From Anaerolineae bacterium (GTDB taxonomy: Bacteria > Chloroflexota > Anaerolineae > Promineifilales > Promineifilaceae): DNA of 64,000 nt. Position 1 is the stretch's first letter. Every line of letters starts with the position of its first letter. This document shows positions 36,998 through 45,822 of this stretch, one piece after another. The notes beneath the pieces were generated by a model. The model made no database searches, was not told where the DNA came from, and saw only the letters and a list, made by a program, of their open reading frames with translations. Where the stretch lies: contig JAUIAP010000001.1 of the NCBI GenBank assembly GCA_030425205.1, positions 434,001 to 498,000 of the forward strand. The letters run 5' to 3'. Position numbers and translations under genes: made by a program.

Positions 36998-39226
36998 ATG
37001 AGTGCTTCTTGTGTTGATAGAGAAGGTATCGCGCCGGCGGCGGTGCGACACTACAACTTTTTGAAATGGCTTGTGCTGGGGTTGTTGGCGGCGTTGCTGC
37101 TAGGAATGCTGGGCAAATCTTGTGCGGCGGCGGCGTTGGTTGCCCCCACTATCAACGTGCCAAGTGGCACGATTGAATCACAGGCGGTGACGTTGACGGG
37201 AAAAGGTGCGCCAAATTCACGGGTGGCCGTTGATGTCGCTGGGCAGGAATTTATTGCCGATGTTGATGGCAATGGTGATTGGTCGTTGACGACAGAGACC
37301 TTGCCAGATGGTGATTACACGGCGCGTGTTGCAGCGATTAGCCCTGAAGGTGGCGATCTGCTCTTCGCGGACAGTGGTGATTGGTCTGTTGCAAGCGCAG
37401 TCGTTGACGGAGACGATAACGGCGCGGCTTCCATTGCGGCATTGGCGGCATTAGGCGGATTGGCACTGGGTGACTTTTCGGCCGATGGTGATCTAACTGT
37501 TGGCAACTTTAGTTGGAACGGAACAGGAGAGCCGGGTGCAACTGTCGAACTACTTGCCAATGGGGAAGTATTAGACCGCACAACGGTAGATGCAGACGGC
37601 AATTGGACATTTAATGGCGACTATAATTTTGCGCCGGGTGATGTCGATTTTGCCGCCCGCATGATTGGATCAGACGGGGCTGACTTGGGCAACATCACAG
37701 GTGCAGCAGCGACAATTCCTGATCTGAACGTCGCCGAGCTGGTTGCGCCCACATTTGCGCTAACTGGTAATGACGCGGTGCTAGAAGGGGATGAAATCAC
37801 CTTTTCTGGGACGGCTGCCCCCAATGCGGAGGTTGAGATTTTAGTCGATGGGGAAGTTGTCGATACGGTTTCGGCCGATTCTGATGGCAACTTCACCTAT
37901 AGCACAACATCCCTCGCTGCTGGCGACTACACGCTCTCCGCCCGAACCGTTGACGGCGGGTTAGAAGCAGATGCTGTAGCATTGTCCGTTGGTGCAATGG
38001 CCGCAGCGCCACAGATAACGCGCGTCTTTGGGGGAAATTCGGCCGATACACCGATTGAATTTAGCGGCTCGGCTGAGGCGGATCGAGAAGTTGAGCTATT
38101 TGTTGATGGGGAAAGCATCGGCACAACCACCACTGATGCGGATGGCAACTTCACGCTCTCTGCGTCGATTGCGGCTGGCGATCACGCGGTTGCCGTGCGC
38201 TATGTCGATGGAGATACAGCGGTAACGAATGAACTACCCTTCGTCGTTGCCGATGTCAATGGGGTTGGACCCGCCATCAGTGCGGCAACGACCAATGCAG
38301 ATGGAACGGTCACTGTAAGCGGCACCGCTCCTGCGGGTGCGACTGTCGATATTACGAGTGGCGGTGAGATTATTGGCTCGGTTTCGGCCGATTCTGACGG
38401 TAACTTCAGTCTTGACGTCAGCTTGCCCAGCGACAATGACAACACCGTTGGCGCACAAACAACGGATGATAACGGCGTGACCGTTGGCTTCGACTCAACC
38501 CCGATCAGTGCTGGTGCAATAGCAGATGCTGGCGACGATACGGATGAGAGCGACGATGATGGCACCACGGATAGCTCAACTGATGACGATGACGCTGCGT
38601 CAGGTTCGAGCGGCTCAGATGATGACGACGATACCGATGCAGACAACGATGACGCTACGGCTAATTCGGATGGCAATGATGCCGTCGTTGTCACCAATGT
38701 TGCCGCAGTCAATGACGAGAATGGGGAAGCCCCCACGATTGGCACAGTTGACTTTGGGATGAGCGGCACGGGTCGCCCCGGTGAACTAGTTATTGTGCTG
38801 GAAGATGGCGAACAAGTTGGTGGTGCGACAGTACAAGCCGATGGCACATGGTCTTGCACCTGCATATTGCCACCGGGTGAACACACCCTTATCATCCAGG
38901 AAGCTAACAACCCAGAGAATCAAAGCGAACCAATCACGTTTGTTGTTGAGAACCTCACCGAAGCCCCGACCCCACCTCGGGCGACACCGGGACAAACAGT
39001 AACCCCGATTGTCTGTAAAGGGGATCCCCCACACGGTGTCATTCAGGGACATATCTATATCGTGGCACAATGTGAGTCGATGGGTTTGATCGCACAACGA
39101 CTCGGGACAACGCTGGCAAAGATGATGGCGTTTAACCCGCAGGTCGCCGCGCCAAACCAGATCTATCCCGGTCAAGCACTCAACATTCCCGGAGATGCGG
39201 GTTGTTTTGACAACGCGGGCGGTTAA
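36998..39226 (+). CDS. Large surface protein with Ig-like repeats and a C-terminal LysM domain
   Basis: The 742-residue protein has a membrane anchor or signal (FLKWLVLGLLAALLLGML, about 20-37). About five Big-type Ig-like repeats follow, each with a V-D-x-D-G-N-W/F-x turn (DADGNWTF, DSDGNFTYS, DADGNFTLS, DSDGNFSLD). A very acidic Asp/Ser linker spans about 510-560, then one more repeat and a LysM module (IYIVAQCESMGLIAQRLG near 685 through YPGQALNIPG). Four of the repeats carry TCGGCCGA at the homologous A-D or S-A-D position. ATG 36998 has TTGGAGG upstream. It probably binds cell wall and forms a surface fibre. Confidence 0.8.
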   Translation: MSASCVDREGIAPAAVRHYNFLKWLVLGLLAALLLGMLGKSCAAAALVAPTINVPSGTIESQAVTLTGKGAPNSRVAVDVAGQEFIADVDGNGDWSLTTETLPDGDYTARVAAISPEGGDLLFADSGDWSVASAVVDGDDNGAASIAALAALGGLALGDFSADGDLTVGNFSWNGTGEPGATVELLANGEVLDRTTVDADGNWTFNGDYNFAPGDVDFAARMIGSDGADLGNITGAAATIPDLNVAELVAPTFALTGNDAVLEGDEITFSGTAAPNAEVEILVDGEVVDTVSADSDGNFTYSTTSLAAGDYTLSARTVDGGLEADAVALSVGAMAAAPQITRVFGGNSADTPIEFSGSAEADREVELFVDGESIGTTTTDADGNFTLSASIAAGDHAVAVRYVDGDTAVTNELPFVVADVNGVGPAISAATTNADGTVTVSGTAPAGATVDITSGGEIIGSVSADSDGNFSLDVSLPSDNDNTVGAQTTDDNGVTVGFDSTPISAGAIADAGDDTDESDDDGTTDSSTDDDDAASGSSGSDDDDDTDADNDDATANSDGNDAVVVTNVAAVNDENGEAPTIGTVDFGMSGTGRPGELVIVLEDGEQVGGATVQADGTWSCTCILPPGEHTLIIQEANNPENQSEPITFVVENLTEAPTPPRATPGQTVTPIVCKGDPPHGVIQGHIYIVAQCESMGLIAQRLGTTLAKMMAFNPQVAAPNQIYPGQALNIPGDAGCFDNAGG

Positions 39227-39251
39227 CGCAACATCTGTTTACCACTAAACA

Positions 39252-39285
39252 AAAAAGCCAGTTGGTCTCTTCCAACTGGCTTTTT
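39252..39285. terminator. Strong intrinsic terminator, usable on both strands
   Basis: AAAAAGCCAGTTGG pairs with CCAACTGGCTTTTT around a 6-nt loop. It has A- and T-runs, so it ends the surface-protein transcript and could end the opposing one. Confidence 0.85.
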
Positions 39286-39309
39286 GTATTTTAGGCGTCG
39301 AAGTAAAGT

Positions 39310-39434
39310 GGCTCTCTGAACTTTCATGGGGTAAAGGTTCGGGAAATCCAATTCCCGAATCACAGAGTGGGCGTGTATCGGGAATTGAATTTCCCGATAC
39401 CATCGCGCACAATCACACCATTCCTCAAAGAGCT
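39310..39434. mobile_element. MITE-like element, copy 1 (125 bp)
   Basis: The ends GGCTCTCTGAA and CTCAAAGAGCT form imperfect terminal inverted repeats. Inside are two hairpins: TTCGGGAA/TTCCCGAA (39338-39359) and TATCGGGAA/TTCCCGATA (39376-39399). It aligns almost base for base with the element at 57085 but lacks 22 bp inside the first hairpin loop. I see no target duplication at its ends. It has no coding capacity and lies between a terminator and the end of the PPC protein gene. Confidence 0.8.
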
Positions 39435-39448
39435 ACGCGCACGCTGCT

Positions 39449-40357
39449 CTACTGATTCTCACGTGTGCGGACGGGAATCTGAATAAACTCTTTGCCACCG
39501 ATCCCCTGTACCGAAAGGGCATATTCGCCTGTGCTATCAAAGCCTTGATCGATCACCCAGACGGTGTATGTCCCAGTGCGTGGAAGTTCGAGATTGCGAA
39601 TGGTCGCTGGCACATCTGTCGTCGCAGCAACCGTTTCAGCAACCAACTCACCAGCAGGATCATAAACTTGTAACTGTGGCGCAAAATCATCCTCGCGCTC
39701 GCGGATTTGCAATAAGGTCAAACTAATCGCTTGCCCTTGTTCTCCTGAGAAGACCCAATAATCGTACTCGGTCGGCGCAAGTGCGTCACGTAATGTTTCA
39801 CCGACACCAATCCGCAACGGATGGGTTGCCTTGACACGATAGGGGACGAAGTTAAGCGTATAGTTGCCGCCATAGGTATATGTTTCATCGGTGATCCAGA
39901 TAGTGTATTCACCAAAGATAGGCAGGGTCAATCCGCGCAGAAGCTCTGGTTCATTTGCCCCACCATCATCGAGACGTAGCAACGGTTGCCCCTGTGGATC
40001 ATATAACTCCACCACAATGTCGAACCCCTCATCAAAGACTCCGACTGGTGCAACGCTGATGTCGATCACTTCGCCACCACCTGCCTCAAACGTCCACTGC
40101 TGAATACCACCTTGATCGAGTTGTCGTGTCACCGTTTCACCCGGAAAGATGATGGTGTCATCTGATGTGGGCGCGACGAATTCAAGTGTTGGCACAACTG
40201 AGAACTGTGGTACACGCACTTGATATGTCTTTGACAGGTTGAGAATGTCAGTCGAACGAAGCAGGTAAACAAACATTACCAACCCAAAAAATAGCACAAT
40301 ACTGAGGCGGATTAACCGCGCGTCGGTCCATTCAACTTTTCGTAGATTTTTTATCAT
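39449..40357 (-). CDS. Membrane-anchored protein with two PPC-like domains
   Basis: The 302-residue protein has an N-terminal membrane helix (17-34) and two pre-peptidase-C-terminal-like beta domains (about 65-175 and 180-290). The first has VELYDPQGQPLLRLDDGG and YTIWITDE, the second LQVYDPAGELVAE and YTVWVIDQ. Such domains usually accompany secreted enzymes, but no enzyme domain is attached here. It resembles the repeats of the lipoprotein at 11752. An AGAGAGG site precedes the ATG. A surface-binding role is inferred. Confidence 0.72.
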   Translation of the reverse strand: MIKNLRKVEWTDARLIRLSIVLFFGLVMFVYLLRSTDILNLSKTYQVRVPQFSVVPTLEFVAPTSDDTIIFPGETVTRQLDQGGIQQWTFEAGGGEVIDISVAPVGVFDEGFDIVVELYDPQGQPLLRLDDGGANEPELLRGLTLPIFGEYTIWITDETYTYGGNYTLNFVPYRVKATHPLRIGVGETLRDALAPTEYDYWVFSGEQGQAISLTLLQIREREDDFAPQLQVYDPAGELVAETVAATTDVPATIRNLELPRTGTYTVWVIDQGFDSTGEYALSVQGIGGKEFIQIPVRTRENQ

Positions 40358-40524
40358 GGCCTCTCTAGCAATACCAGTGAGGGACTATTTTTGCTGCGGT
40401 CACAGCTCACTGAACAGATTCGATTGTGCCAAATTACGGGGCTGGCGACTAGGGGGGGATAGATGTTTTTCACTAACTGTTAGCTGACATGCAGGGCTAT
40501 TAAAATCGCGTTTCCATAAAACGA

Positions 40525-41556
40525 CTAAAACAGACTGTTTTGGGTTACTTGCTCATCTGTGCGTGGAATAGCGAGATGATTATATGCGTGACTTGTCGCA
40601 ATCCGACCACGCGGCGTACGCTCTAAAAAGCCTAGCTGTAGCAGATAAGGTTCGACGACATCCATAATCGTGCCTGAATCTTCGCTGATCGCTGCGCCAA
40701 TCGTATCAAGACCCACAGGGCCTCCATTAAACTTTTCGATGATGGCCCGTAACACAGCGCGGTCAAGATCATCAAGTCCAAGTGGATCAATTTCAAGCAT
40801 AGCAAGTGCTTCTTCAGCAACAGTATGGCTAATCTTGCCATCAGCACGGACTTGGGCATAGTCACGCACACGGCGCAGGTAGCGCAAGGCGACACGCGGT
40901 GTGCCTCGTGCACGCAGCGCAATTTCATGTGCGCCCTCTGGCTCAATTTCGACCCCTAAGACCCCTGCCCCACGCTGAACAATATCGATCATCGCATCAA
41001 GCTCATAGAAATCCATGCGATAATGTGCGCCAAAGCGAGCGCGTAATGGCGCAGTCAACATCGCCAAGCGTGTCGTCGCGCCAATTACCGTGAAGCGCGG
41101 CAACTTCAAACGCACGTTTTTCGCACCGGGCCCCTTGCCTACGATGATGTCTAGCACAAAATCTTCCATCGCGGGATAGAGAATTTCTTCGACGGCTCGG
41201 CCGAGTCGATGCACTTCATCTATAAACAGAATATCTCCCGCCCGCAAGTTGGTCAGGATGGCGGCTAAATCACCGCCGCGCTCAATCGCTGGCCCCGCCG
41301 TGATGCGGATATTCACACCCATCTCGTTGGCGACAATATGCGAGAGCGTCGTTTTCCCTAATCCCGGCGGACCATGAAAGAGCACGTGATCGAGCGAATC
41401 ACCACGCTGTTTAGCCGCTTCGATCAATATCTTGAGATTTGCCTTGAGTTTGTCTTGACCAGTGAAATCGTCAAGTGATTGAGGGCGGATACTCGTTTCG
41501 GCATCCTCTGTCTTCTTCTGGGGCGCGACAAATCGCTGAGAGCCTTTTTCGTTCAT
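40525..41556 (-). CDS. ruvB: Holliday junction branch-migration ATPase RuvB
   Basis: The 343-residue AAA+ protein has Walker [10 protein letters not shown] (62-70), Walker [11 protein letters not shown] (D113), sensor 1 IGATTR, and the C-terminal winged helix with [12 protein letters not shown]. RuvB rings drive branch migration with RuvA, and RuvC cuts the junction. ruvC and ruvA lie together 10 kb away, so the three genes are split. CATAAT lies 8 nt before the ATG with no Shine-Dalgarno sequence. Confidence 0.96.
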   Translation of the reverse strand: MNEKGSQRFVAPQKKTEDAETSIRPQSLDDFTGQDKLKANLKILIEAAKQRGDSLDHVLFHGPPGLGKTTLSHIVANEMGVNIRITAGPAIERGGDLAAILTNLRAGDILFIDEVHRLGRAVEEILYPAMEDFVLDIIVGKGPGAKNVRLKLPRFTVIGATTRLAMLTAPLRARFGAHYRMDFYELDAMIDIVQRGAGVLGVEIEPEGAHEIALRARGTPRVALRYLRRVRDYAQVRADGKISHTVAEEALAMLEIDPLGLDDLDRAVLRAIIEKFNGGPVGLDTIGAAISEDSGTIMDVVEPYLLQLGFLERTPRGRIATSHAYNHLAIPRTDEQVTQNSLF

Positions 41557-41696
41557 ATTTTCTAATTATGGCACATTCAGGACAGGAGTAAAATGCAACG
41601 AGTATTATACATTGTGACAAGCGTTGTCATCAGCCTGAAGACTCACCAACCGACAATCGAAAACAGCCAATCTGTACGTGCAATTTGCAGCTCTTT

Positions 41697-41903
41697 TTAG
41701 CCCAAATTGCCGACATGTTCCTGCATCTTGCGCTGCGAAATTTTCTTGTAGCTGTCGCGGATGATTAAATCCATCTCTTCGGCCGATAATCGAAAACTCA
41801 AAATCTCTAACGCATCCTCGGGCGAGTTTCCATAGGTTAACTTCTGTCGCCCGTCCTTCATGTCAAACAGGTACATATAGTGCGGATTGCTAAAACTACT
41901 CAT
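41697..41903 (-). CDS. Small protein of unknown function next to a B12-radical SAM gene
   Basis: The 68-residue protein (start ATG 41903, beginning MSSFSNPHYMYLFDMKDG) begins 1 nt after the radical SAM stop, so it is surely in the same transcript. It contains PEDALEILSFRLSAEEMDLI. I do not recognise the family. The tight coupling suggests a small partner or substrate of the radical SAM enzyme; it is not Cys-rich and has no leader-peptide pattern. Confidence 0.6.
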   Translation of the reverse strand: MSSFSNPHYMYLFDMKDGRQKLTYGNSPEDALEILSFRLSAEEMDLIIRDSYKKISQRKMQEHVGNLG

Positions 41904-41904
41904 G

Positions 41905-43368
41905 TTATGCCTTCGCCAATGCGGCCATAAAATCATGCTGCCGACGCTGTTGTAACTCCCCTAATCCAGCATTGACTTCATCATCATACTTACCAGCCAG
42001 CAGCTCACGATAAAACGCATAGTCTACGCCTATCACCTTTTCATCATCAGGGAAACGATGGTAATTTTCTTTCGACATGCGGCTCTTGCCCTCTGCAATG
42101 AGCTGGTAGCCAAGCGCGGAACCGGGATAGGGCGCGTAGAATGAAATTGACGGGAAGACGCGCTTCATGTATTTCAACATCCGCAGCGTCTTAAATGCGT
42201 CCTCGCGCTCTTCGCCCGGAATGCCGAGCATAATGTTGCTCCAGAATACTGGGGGTTCTTCCCCTTCTGCCTCCATCTCCTCGGCGATTTTATTGAGCAG
42301 GTCAATGGCGAAAAAGTTGTCTTCCTCCGTACATTCCTTGTTTAAAATACGCAGCACGCGGTCGCTACCACTCTCAAATCCAATCGAGATCAACTTCCAA
42401 TTTGTCTGACGCACAAGTGCCTCAAACAAATCAGGCCATTGGCGCACCGTATCGGCACGACCAGCTGCCCAATAAGGCCAAAGCTTGTTGGCACGTCGTG
42501 GATACTTATCGATCCACTCCTCAAGCCAACGTGGATTTTGGAAAAACATCGAATCGTGAATGACGACTGAGCCAACGCCGTATTTGTCATCGAGATAGTT
42601 CAACTCATCAATCACCATATCGACAGGGCGGCGACCCATATTGGGAATGTACGAGTTCTCGTTGCAAAACACGCACTGCCACGGGCAAACGCGGCTGGTG
42701 ATAATTGTCGCGACAGGTGGCGGCCCCCAACCACATTCCGGCTCCATCGGCCAGTTAAACTCTTTCTTCAAATGGCGGCTCGCCGGTTTGGGCCATAGCT
42801 CCCGATCCATCATTGGCCATTCCGCCATACTTTTCGCACCGACACCAAGAATAACCCGTGGAAACTTATCGGGATTGCGCACAAGATCAACGATAATCTT
42901 TTCACCGGGGCCCTGACAAATTTTGTCAAATGCGTCAATTTCAAGCATTTCGTCAAGTGCGACAGTCGCGTGCATCCCACCCGCAAGGATGATGCCGTTG
43001 GGGTTTTCCTCTTTAAATATCTCGGCCGCGCGCTTTCCTACTGGGAACGTGTAGCTACGCACATTCATGATGACCATGTCATAGCCGCGCACTGTCTCAC
43101 GCACTTCATCCCAGGTCGTGCAGGCGCGCGTCGAGGCAACATCGGTCAGCAATCCGTTGTTGTGCAAAATCGTCCGCAGCAGACCCAAGCCGTGATCCTG
43201 CCACTGTTCATGGGGGCCGTGTGGATTGACAAGATCACCCAAATCACCTAAGTCAAGAAAGAGGCGTTTTGGTTCACTCGATTGATTTTGTTTACGAAAT
43301 AGATTTAACACGCTAGATTCTCCAAGTGTCACTTGTGGCTTTTCAATCCCGTCGATGCGGGAAGCCAT
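41905..43368 (-). CDS. B12-binding-domain radical SAM protein
   Basis: The 487-residue protein has an N-terminal Rossmann-like cobalamin-binding region and the radical SAM cluster motif C-x3-C-x2-C in TSRVCPWQCVFCNEN near residue 227. A TIM-barrel continues with SIGFESGSDRVLRILNK and ending segments typical of B4084-type enzymes. The usual DxHxxG cobalamin motif is only loosely present (G-G-M-H-A-T near 125). It would use AdoMet and perhaps cobalamin for a methylation or rearrangement; the substrate is unknown. A 68-residue gene follows with no gap. Confidence 0.85.
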   Translation of the reverse strand: MASRIDGIEKPQVTLGESSVLNLFRKQNQSSEPKRLFLDLGDLGDLVNPHGPHEQWQDHGLGLLRTILHNNGLLTDVASTRACTTWDEVRETVRGYDMVIMNVRSYTFPVGKRAAEIFKEENPNGIILAGGMHATVALDEMLEIDAFDKICQGPGEKIIVDLVRNPDKFPRVILGVGAKSMAEWPMMDRELWPKPASRHLKKEFNWPMEPECGWGPPPVATIITSRVCPWQCVFCNENSYIPNMGRRPVDMVIDELNYLDDKYGVGSVVIHDSMFFQNPRWLEEWIDKYPRRANKLWPYWAAGRADTVRQWPDLFEALVRQTNWKLISIGFESGSDRVLRILNKECTEEDNFFAIDLLNKIAEEMEAEGEEPPVFWSNIMLGIPGEEREDAFKTLRMLKYMKRVFPSISFYAPYPGSALGYQLIAEGKSRMSKENYHRFPDDEKVIGVDYAFYRELLAGKYDDEVNAGLGELQQRRQHDFMAALAKA

Positions 43369-43452
43369 ACTTCTGGGGTGCGGACTGTCGTCTGCTAACC
43401 AGCCAGTTCAAATCATTCTCTAAAATGTAACAGTACAATAGGGCGATTTCAA

Positions 43453-43866
43453 CTAATCATCATCTTCCATCCAGAAATCGGTCGGGTCAATTATCGGCCG
43501 ACGTCCCTGAAATCCATCCGTCAATCCATGAAAGTGTTGCAACTCGGGCTTTTCCCCATAGCGCCAGCAAAGCCAAACATCCTGTCCTTCAAACTGACTT
43601 AAAAAGTCGAGCGTCCCAGCATTCAAATTTTTGATGCTACACCCATACGCCTCGACCTGTTCAATGAGGCGTTCGATTGCAATAAAATCTTGCACGACGG
43701 ATGAGGCTTGTGCGCTCCCCGTATTACTAAAGCGGTCGCTGATAACAGCTTTTAGATCGTTCATTTGGCTGGCGACCTTGCCGCGCCGCGTCAACAAATC
43801 TTTCATTAACTCAGCAATTTCGGGCAAAATTTTATTGACTTCTGCAACAGAGAAATAACGTGGCAT
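43453..43866 (-). CDS. DUF2203 family protein
   Basis: The 137-residue protein matches DUF2203: YFSVAEVNKILPEIAELM at the N-terminus, a coiled middle, and KNLNAGTLDFLSQFEGQDV with WLCWRYGEK and FHGLTDGFQGRRPI at the C-terminus. The family is widespread and uncharacterised. A long inverted repeat lies 11 nt upstream of the ATG. It may be transcribed with the gene group on this strand. Confidence 0.82.
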   Translation of the reverse strand: MPRYFSVAEVNKILPEIAELMKDLLTRRGKVASQMNDLKAVISDRFSNTGSAQASSVVQDFIAIERLIEQVEAYGCSIKNLNAGTLDFLSQFEGQDVWLCWRYGEKPELQHFHGLTDGFQGRRPIIDPTDFWMEDDD

Positions 43867-43876
43867 ACCATATCAG

Positions 43877-43927
43877 GGAGCGCGGACACATCGTTTGTCA
43901 TTGCTGCGGGCGAGGCGTCCGCGCTCC
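43877..43927. repeat. 11-bp inverted repeat upstream of the DUF2203 gene
   Basis: GGAGCGCGGAC and GTCCGCGCTCC flank 29 bases. A second small hairpin, GTGCTA/TAGCAC, lies near 43948. The arms resemble a dispersed G+C-rich repeat, related in part to the GGTCGCGCT hairpins at 48615 and 58137. Confidence 0.55.
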
Positions 43928-43994
43928 AATTCTGTAAATGAAAAGTGCTACCCAAAATGGATAGCACCTAAAAATTTGATTGGGTGAGCAGAAA

Positions 43995-44399
43995 TTATCC
44001 GCAACCGCACCCGCTGCCGCAGCTTCCACCAGCCGCCGCGCCTTGACCTTCACCTGCTTTGAATGAGGTTCCACAACCACAACTAGAGGTTGCGTTTGGA
44101 TTCTCGATCTTAAAGCCACCACCCATCAAGCTATCTTCATAGTCGATGGTTGCACCGTTAAGGTACATCATGCTGGTTGGGTCGATGAAAATTTTGATGT
44201 CGTCCTTTGCAACGACGTGGTCGTAGGGGCGTGCTTCCGCCTCTAGCGCCATGCCATATTGCAAGCCAGAGCAACCACCACCACTAACAAAAACGCGCAG
44301 TCCGTAATCTGGCACGTTTTTTGATAGAAGCAGGTTCTTAACCGTTGCTGCCGCATTTTCCGTAATTTCAATTGTGTTTGTTAGTTCTAATACGTCCAT
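43995..44399 (-). CDS. HesB/IscA-family iron-sulfur carrier (ErpA-like) with Cys-rich tail
   Basis: The 134-residue protein has the A-type carrier fold with the three conserved cysteines: C43 in SGGGCSGLQYG and C107/C109 in SSCGCGTSF. It delivers Fe-S clusters to client proteins. It is longer than the usual 105-115 residues: a Gly-rich tail adds three more cysteines (C127, C131, C133 in GGSCGSGCGCG). The tail could bind metal or be a disordered addition. Start ATG has an AGAGGCAA site upstream. Confidence 0.9.
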   Translation of the reverse strand: MDVLELTNTIEITENAAATVKNLLLSKNVPDYGLRVFVSGGGCSGLQYGMALEAEARPYDHVVAKDDIKIFIDPTSMMYLNGATIDYEDSLMGGGFKIENPNATSSCGCGTSFKAGEGQGAAAGGSCGSGCGCG

Positions 44400-44541
44400 A
44401 TTTTGCCTCTTAAACGAACTGTTGTCGTGTTAGTTACAGATGTTATTCTAGCTAGATCAGAGAGCGAAGTCAATTTTTATCAACTTTGTCTATTTTATCG
44501 GTAATGCGATCAAAGTGATTTATGTGAGAATCCAGACAGGA

Positions 44542-45009
44542 CTAAATTTTTTGTTCTGCCCGAATCGCTTCCAGCAAACCTGCGCAGCCTTGTTTCACCA
44601 ATTCAAAGACGCCATTGAAACCGCCCGTGTAATAGGGATCAGGGACTTCGCTGATCCGATCATCGTCAAAGTAGTCGAGTAGAAGATGGACGTTTGGATG
44701 TTCGCCAAAGCGTTCACGCATTTGCTCGATATTGCTATTGTCCATGGCGATGATGTAGGTGTCGGGATTGGTGTACTCGTCATGTGTAATTTGACGGGCG
44801 CGATGGCGAAATGTTCCCATACCATTTTTGTAGAGAACTTGTTGTGTGCCATAGTGATGCAGTTCACCGATGTGCCAACCGCTTGTGCCAACGGAGTCGA
44901 TCTGGAAATGGTCGGTGAGATCGGCATCATCAACCATGCGCTCAAAAACGGCTTGTGCCATTGGCGAGCGACAGATGTTACCGAGACAGACAAAGAGAAC
45001 GTTTATCAT
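44542..45009 (-). CDS. Low-molecular-weight protein-tyrosine phosphatase
   Basis: The 155-residue protein has the catalytic P-loop C8-LGNI-C13-R14-S at the N-terminus and the general acid D124 in VPDPYYTG, the full LMW-PTPase signature. In bacteria these enzymes often control exopolysaccharide kinases. None is adjacent here, so the target is open. It lies 30 nt downstream of murI on the same strand. Confidence 0.92.
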   Translation of the reverse strand: MINVLFVCLGNICRSPMAQAVFERMVDDADLTDHFQIDSVGTSGWHIGELHHYGTQQVLYKNGMGTFRHRARQITHDEYTNPDTYIIAMDNSNIEQMRERFGEHPNVHLLLDYFDDDRISEVPDPYYTGGFNGVFELVKQGCAGLLEAIRAEQKI

Positions 45010-45039
45010 CGTTTTATGCGGCGATCTGAGCAGTCCGCA

Positions 45040-45822
45040 CTAAGTCGGTGGTAGCAATAGATCTACCTGCGCGTTGAAGCGAGCGGGATCACCCGTTGTG
45101 ATCATCTTAACTTTACCACAAGGCTTGCCGGCAACGACACCAAAATGCCCAGTCAATTCAGCGAGACGACGGGCAACTTGTCGGGCGACGGCAGGCGCGG
45201 GGTCGATCAGGGTAACATCTTCACCGGCAATCCGTTGGATAAGCGGCGCGACGAATGGGTAATGGGTGCAGCCTAAAACAAGCGTATCGACCCCGACATC
45301 GATCATGGGCGTTAACACGGAGCGCAACAGAGCGGCCGTCTGCGGCGTACTGAGATTGCCGTTTTCGATTAGCTCAACCAATCCGAGGCAAGAATCTTCA
45401 AAAAGCTCAACCCCATCAATATGACGTGCCATTAGATCGGCGTAACGCTGGCTGCGAAAGGTTCCACTAGTGGCGAGAACACCTATTTTGCCCGTGCGCG
45501 TTGCCTGTGCGCCGGGTTTGATGGCGGGTTCCATGCCGACAAAAGGAATGCCAACATAGGTTTGGCGCAAATAGTTGAGCGCAGCGGCGGTTGCCGTGTT
45601 GCACGCAACGACGATCAGTTTGCAGTGCTGTTGGGTGAGTAGGTAGTGGGTTATCTGATGGGAGAGCTGCTGGATCGTTTCGGCCGATTTTCCCCCATAC
45701 GGCACATTCGCCTGATCTGCCAAATAGACAAAGTTCTCTTGTGGTAGCAGTTTTACGAGTTCCCGCAAGACAGAGAGCCCGCCTACGCCTGAATCGAAGA
45801 CACCTATCGGCCGATTATTCAC
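45040..45822 (-). CDS. murI: Glutamate racemase
   Basis: The 260-residue protein has the paired catalytic cysteines in VVACNTATAAAL (about residue 74) and VLGCTHYPFV (about 186). It also has the N-terminal IGVFDSGVGGLSVLREL. It makes D-glutamate for peptidoglycan, which implies a murein-containing wall. It overlaps the upstream puuD-like gene by 4 nt, so the two are translationally coupled. Confidence 0.95.
   Translation of the reverse strand: MNNRPIGVFDSGVGGLSVLRELVKLLPQENFVYLADQANVPYGGKSAETIQQLSHQITHYLLTQQHCKLIVVACNTATAAALNYLRQTYVGIPFVGMEPAIKPGAQATRTGKIGVLATSGTFRSQRYADLMARHIDGVELFEDSCLGLVELIENGNLSTPQTAALLRSVLTPMIDVGVDTLVLGCTHYPFVAPLIQRIAGEDVTLIDPAPAVARQVARRLAELTGHFGVVAGKPCGKVKMITTGDPARFNAQVDLLLPPT

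Noticed and set aside
38200..38910. Ser-rich minus-strand ORF of 236 codons
   Set aside because: It is antisense to the Asp-rich part of the Ig-like surface protein; its composition follows from that complement.
41593..41700. 35-codon plus-strand ORF with CAGGAG upstream
   Set aside because: It overlaps the 3' end of a supported gene on the other strand and has no recognisable sequence; kept only as a note.
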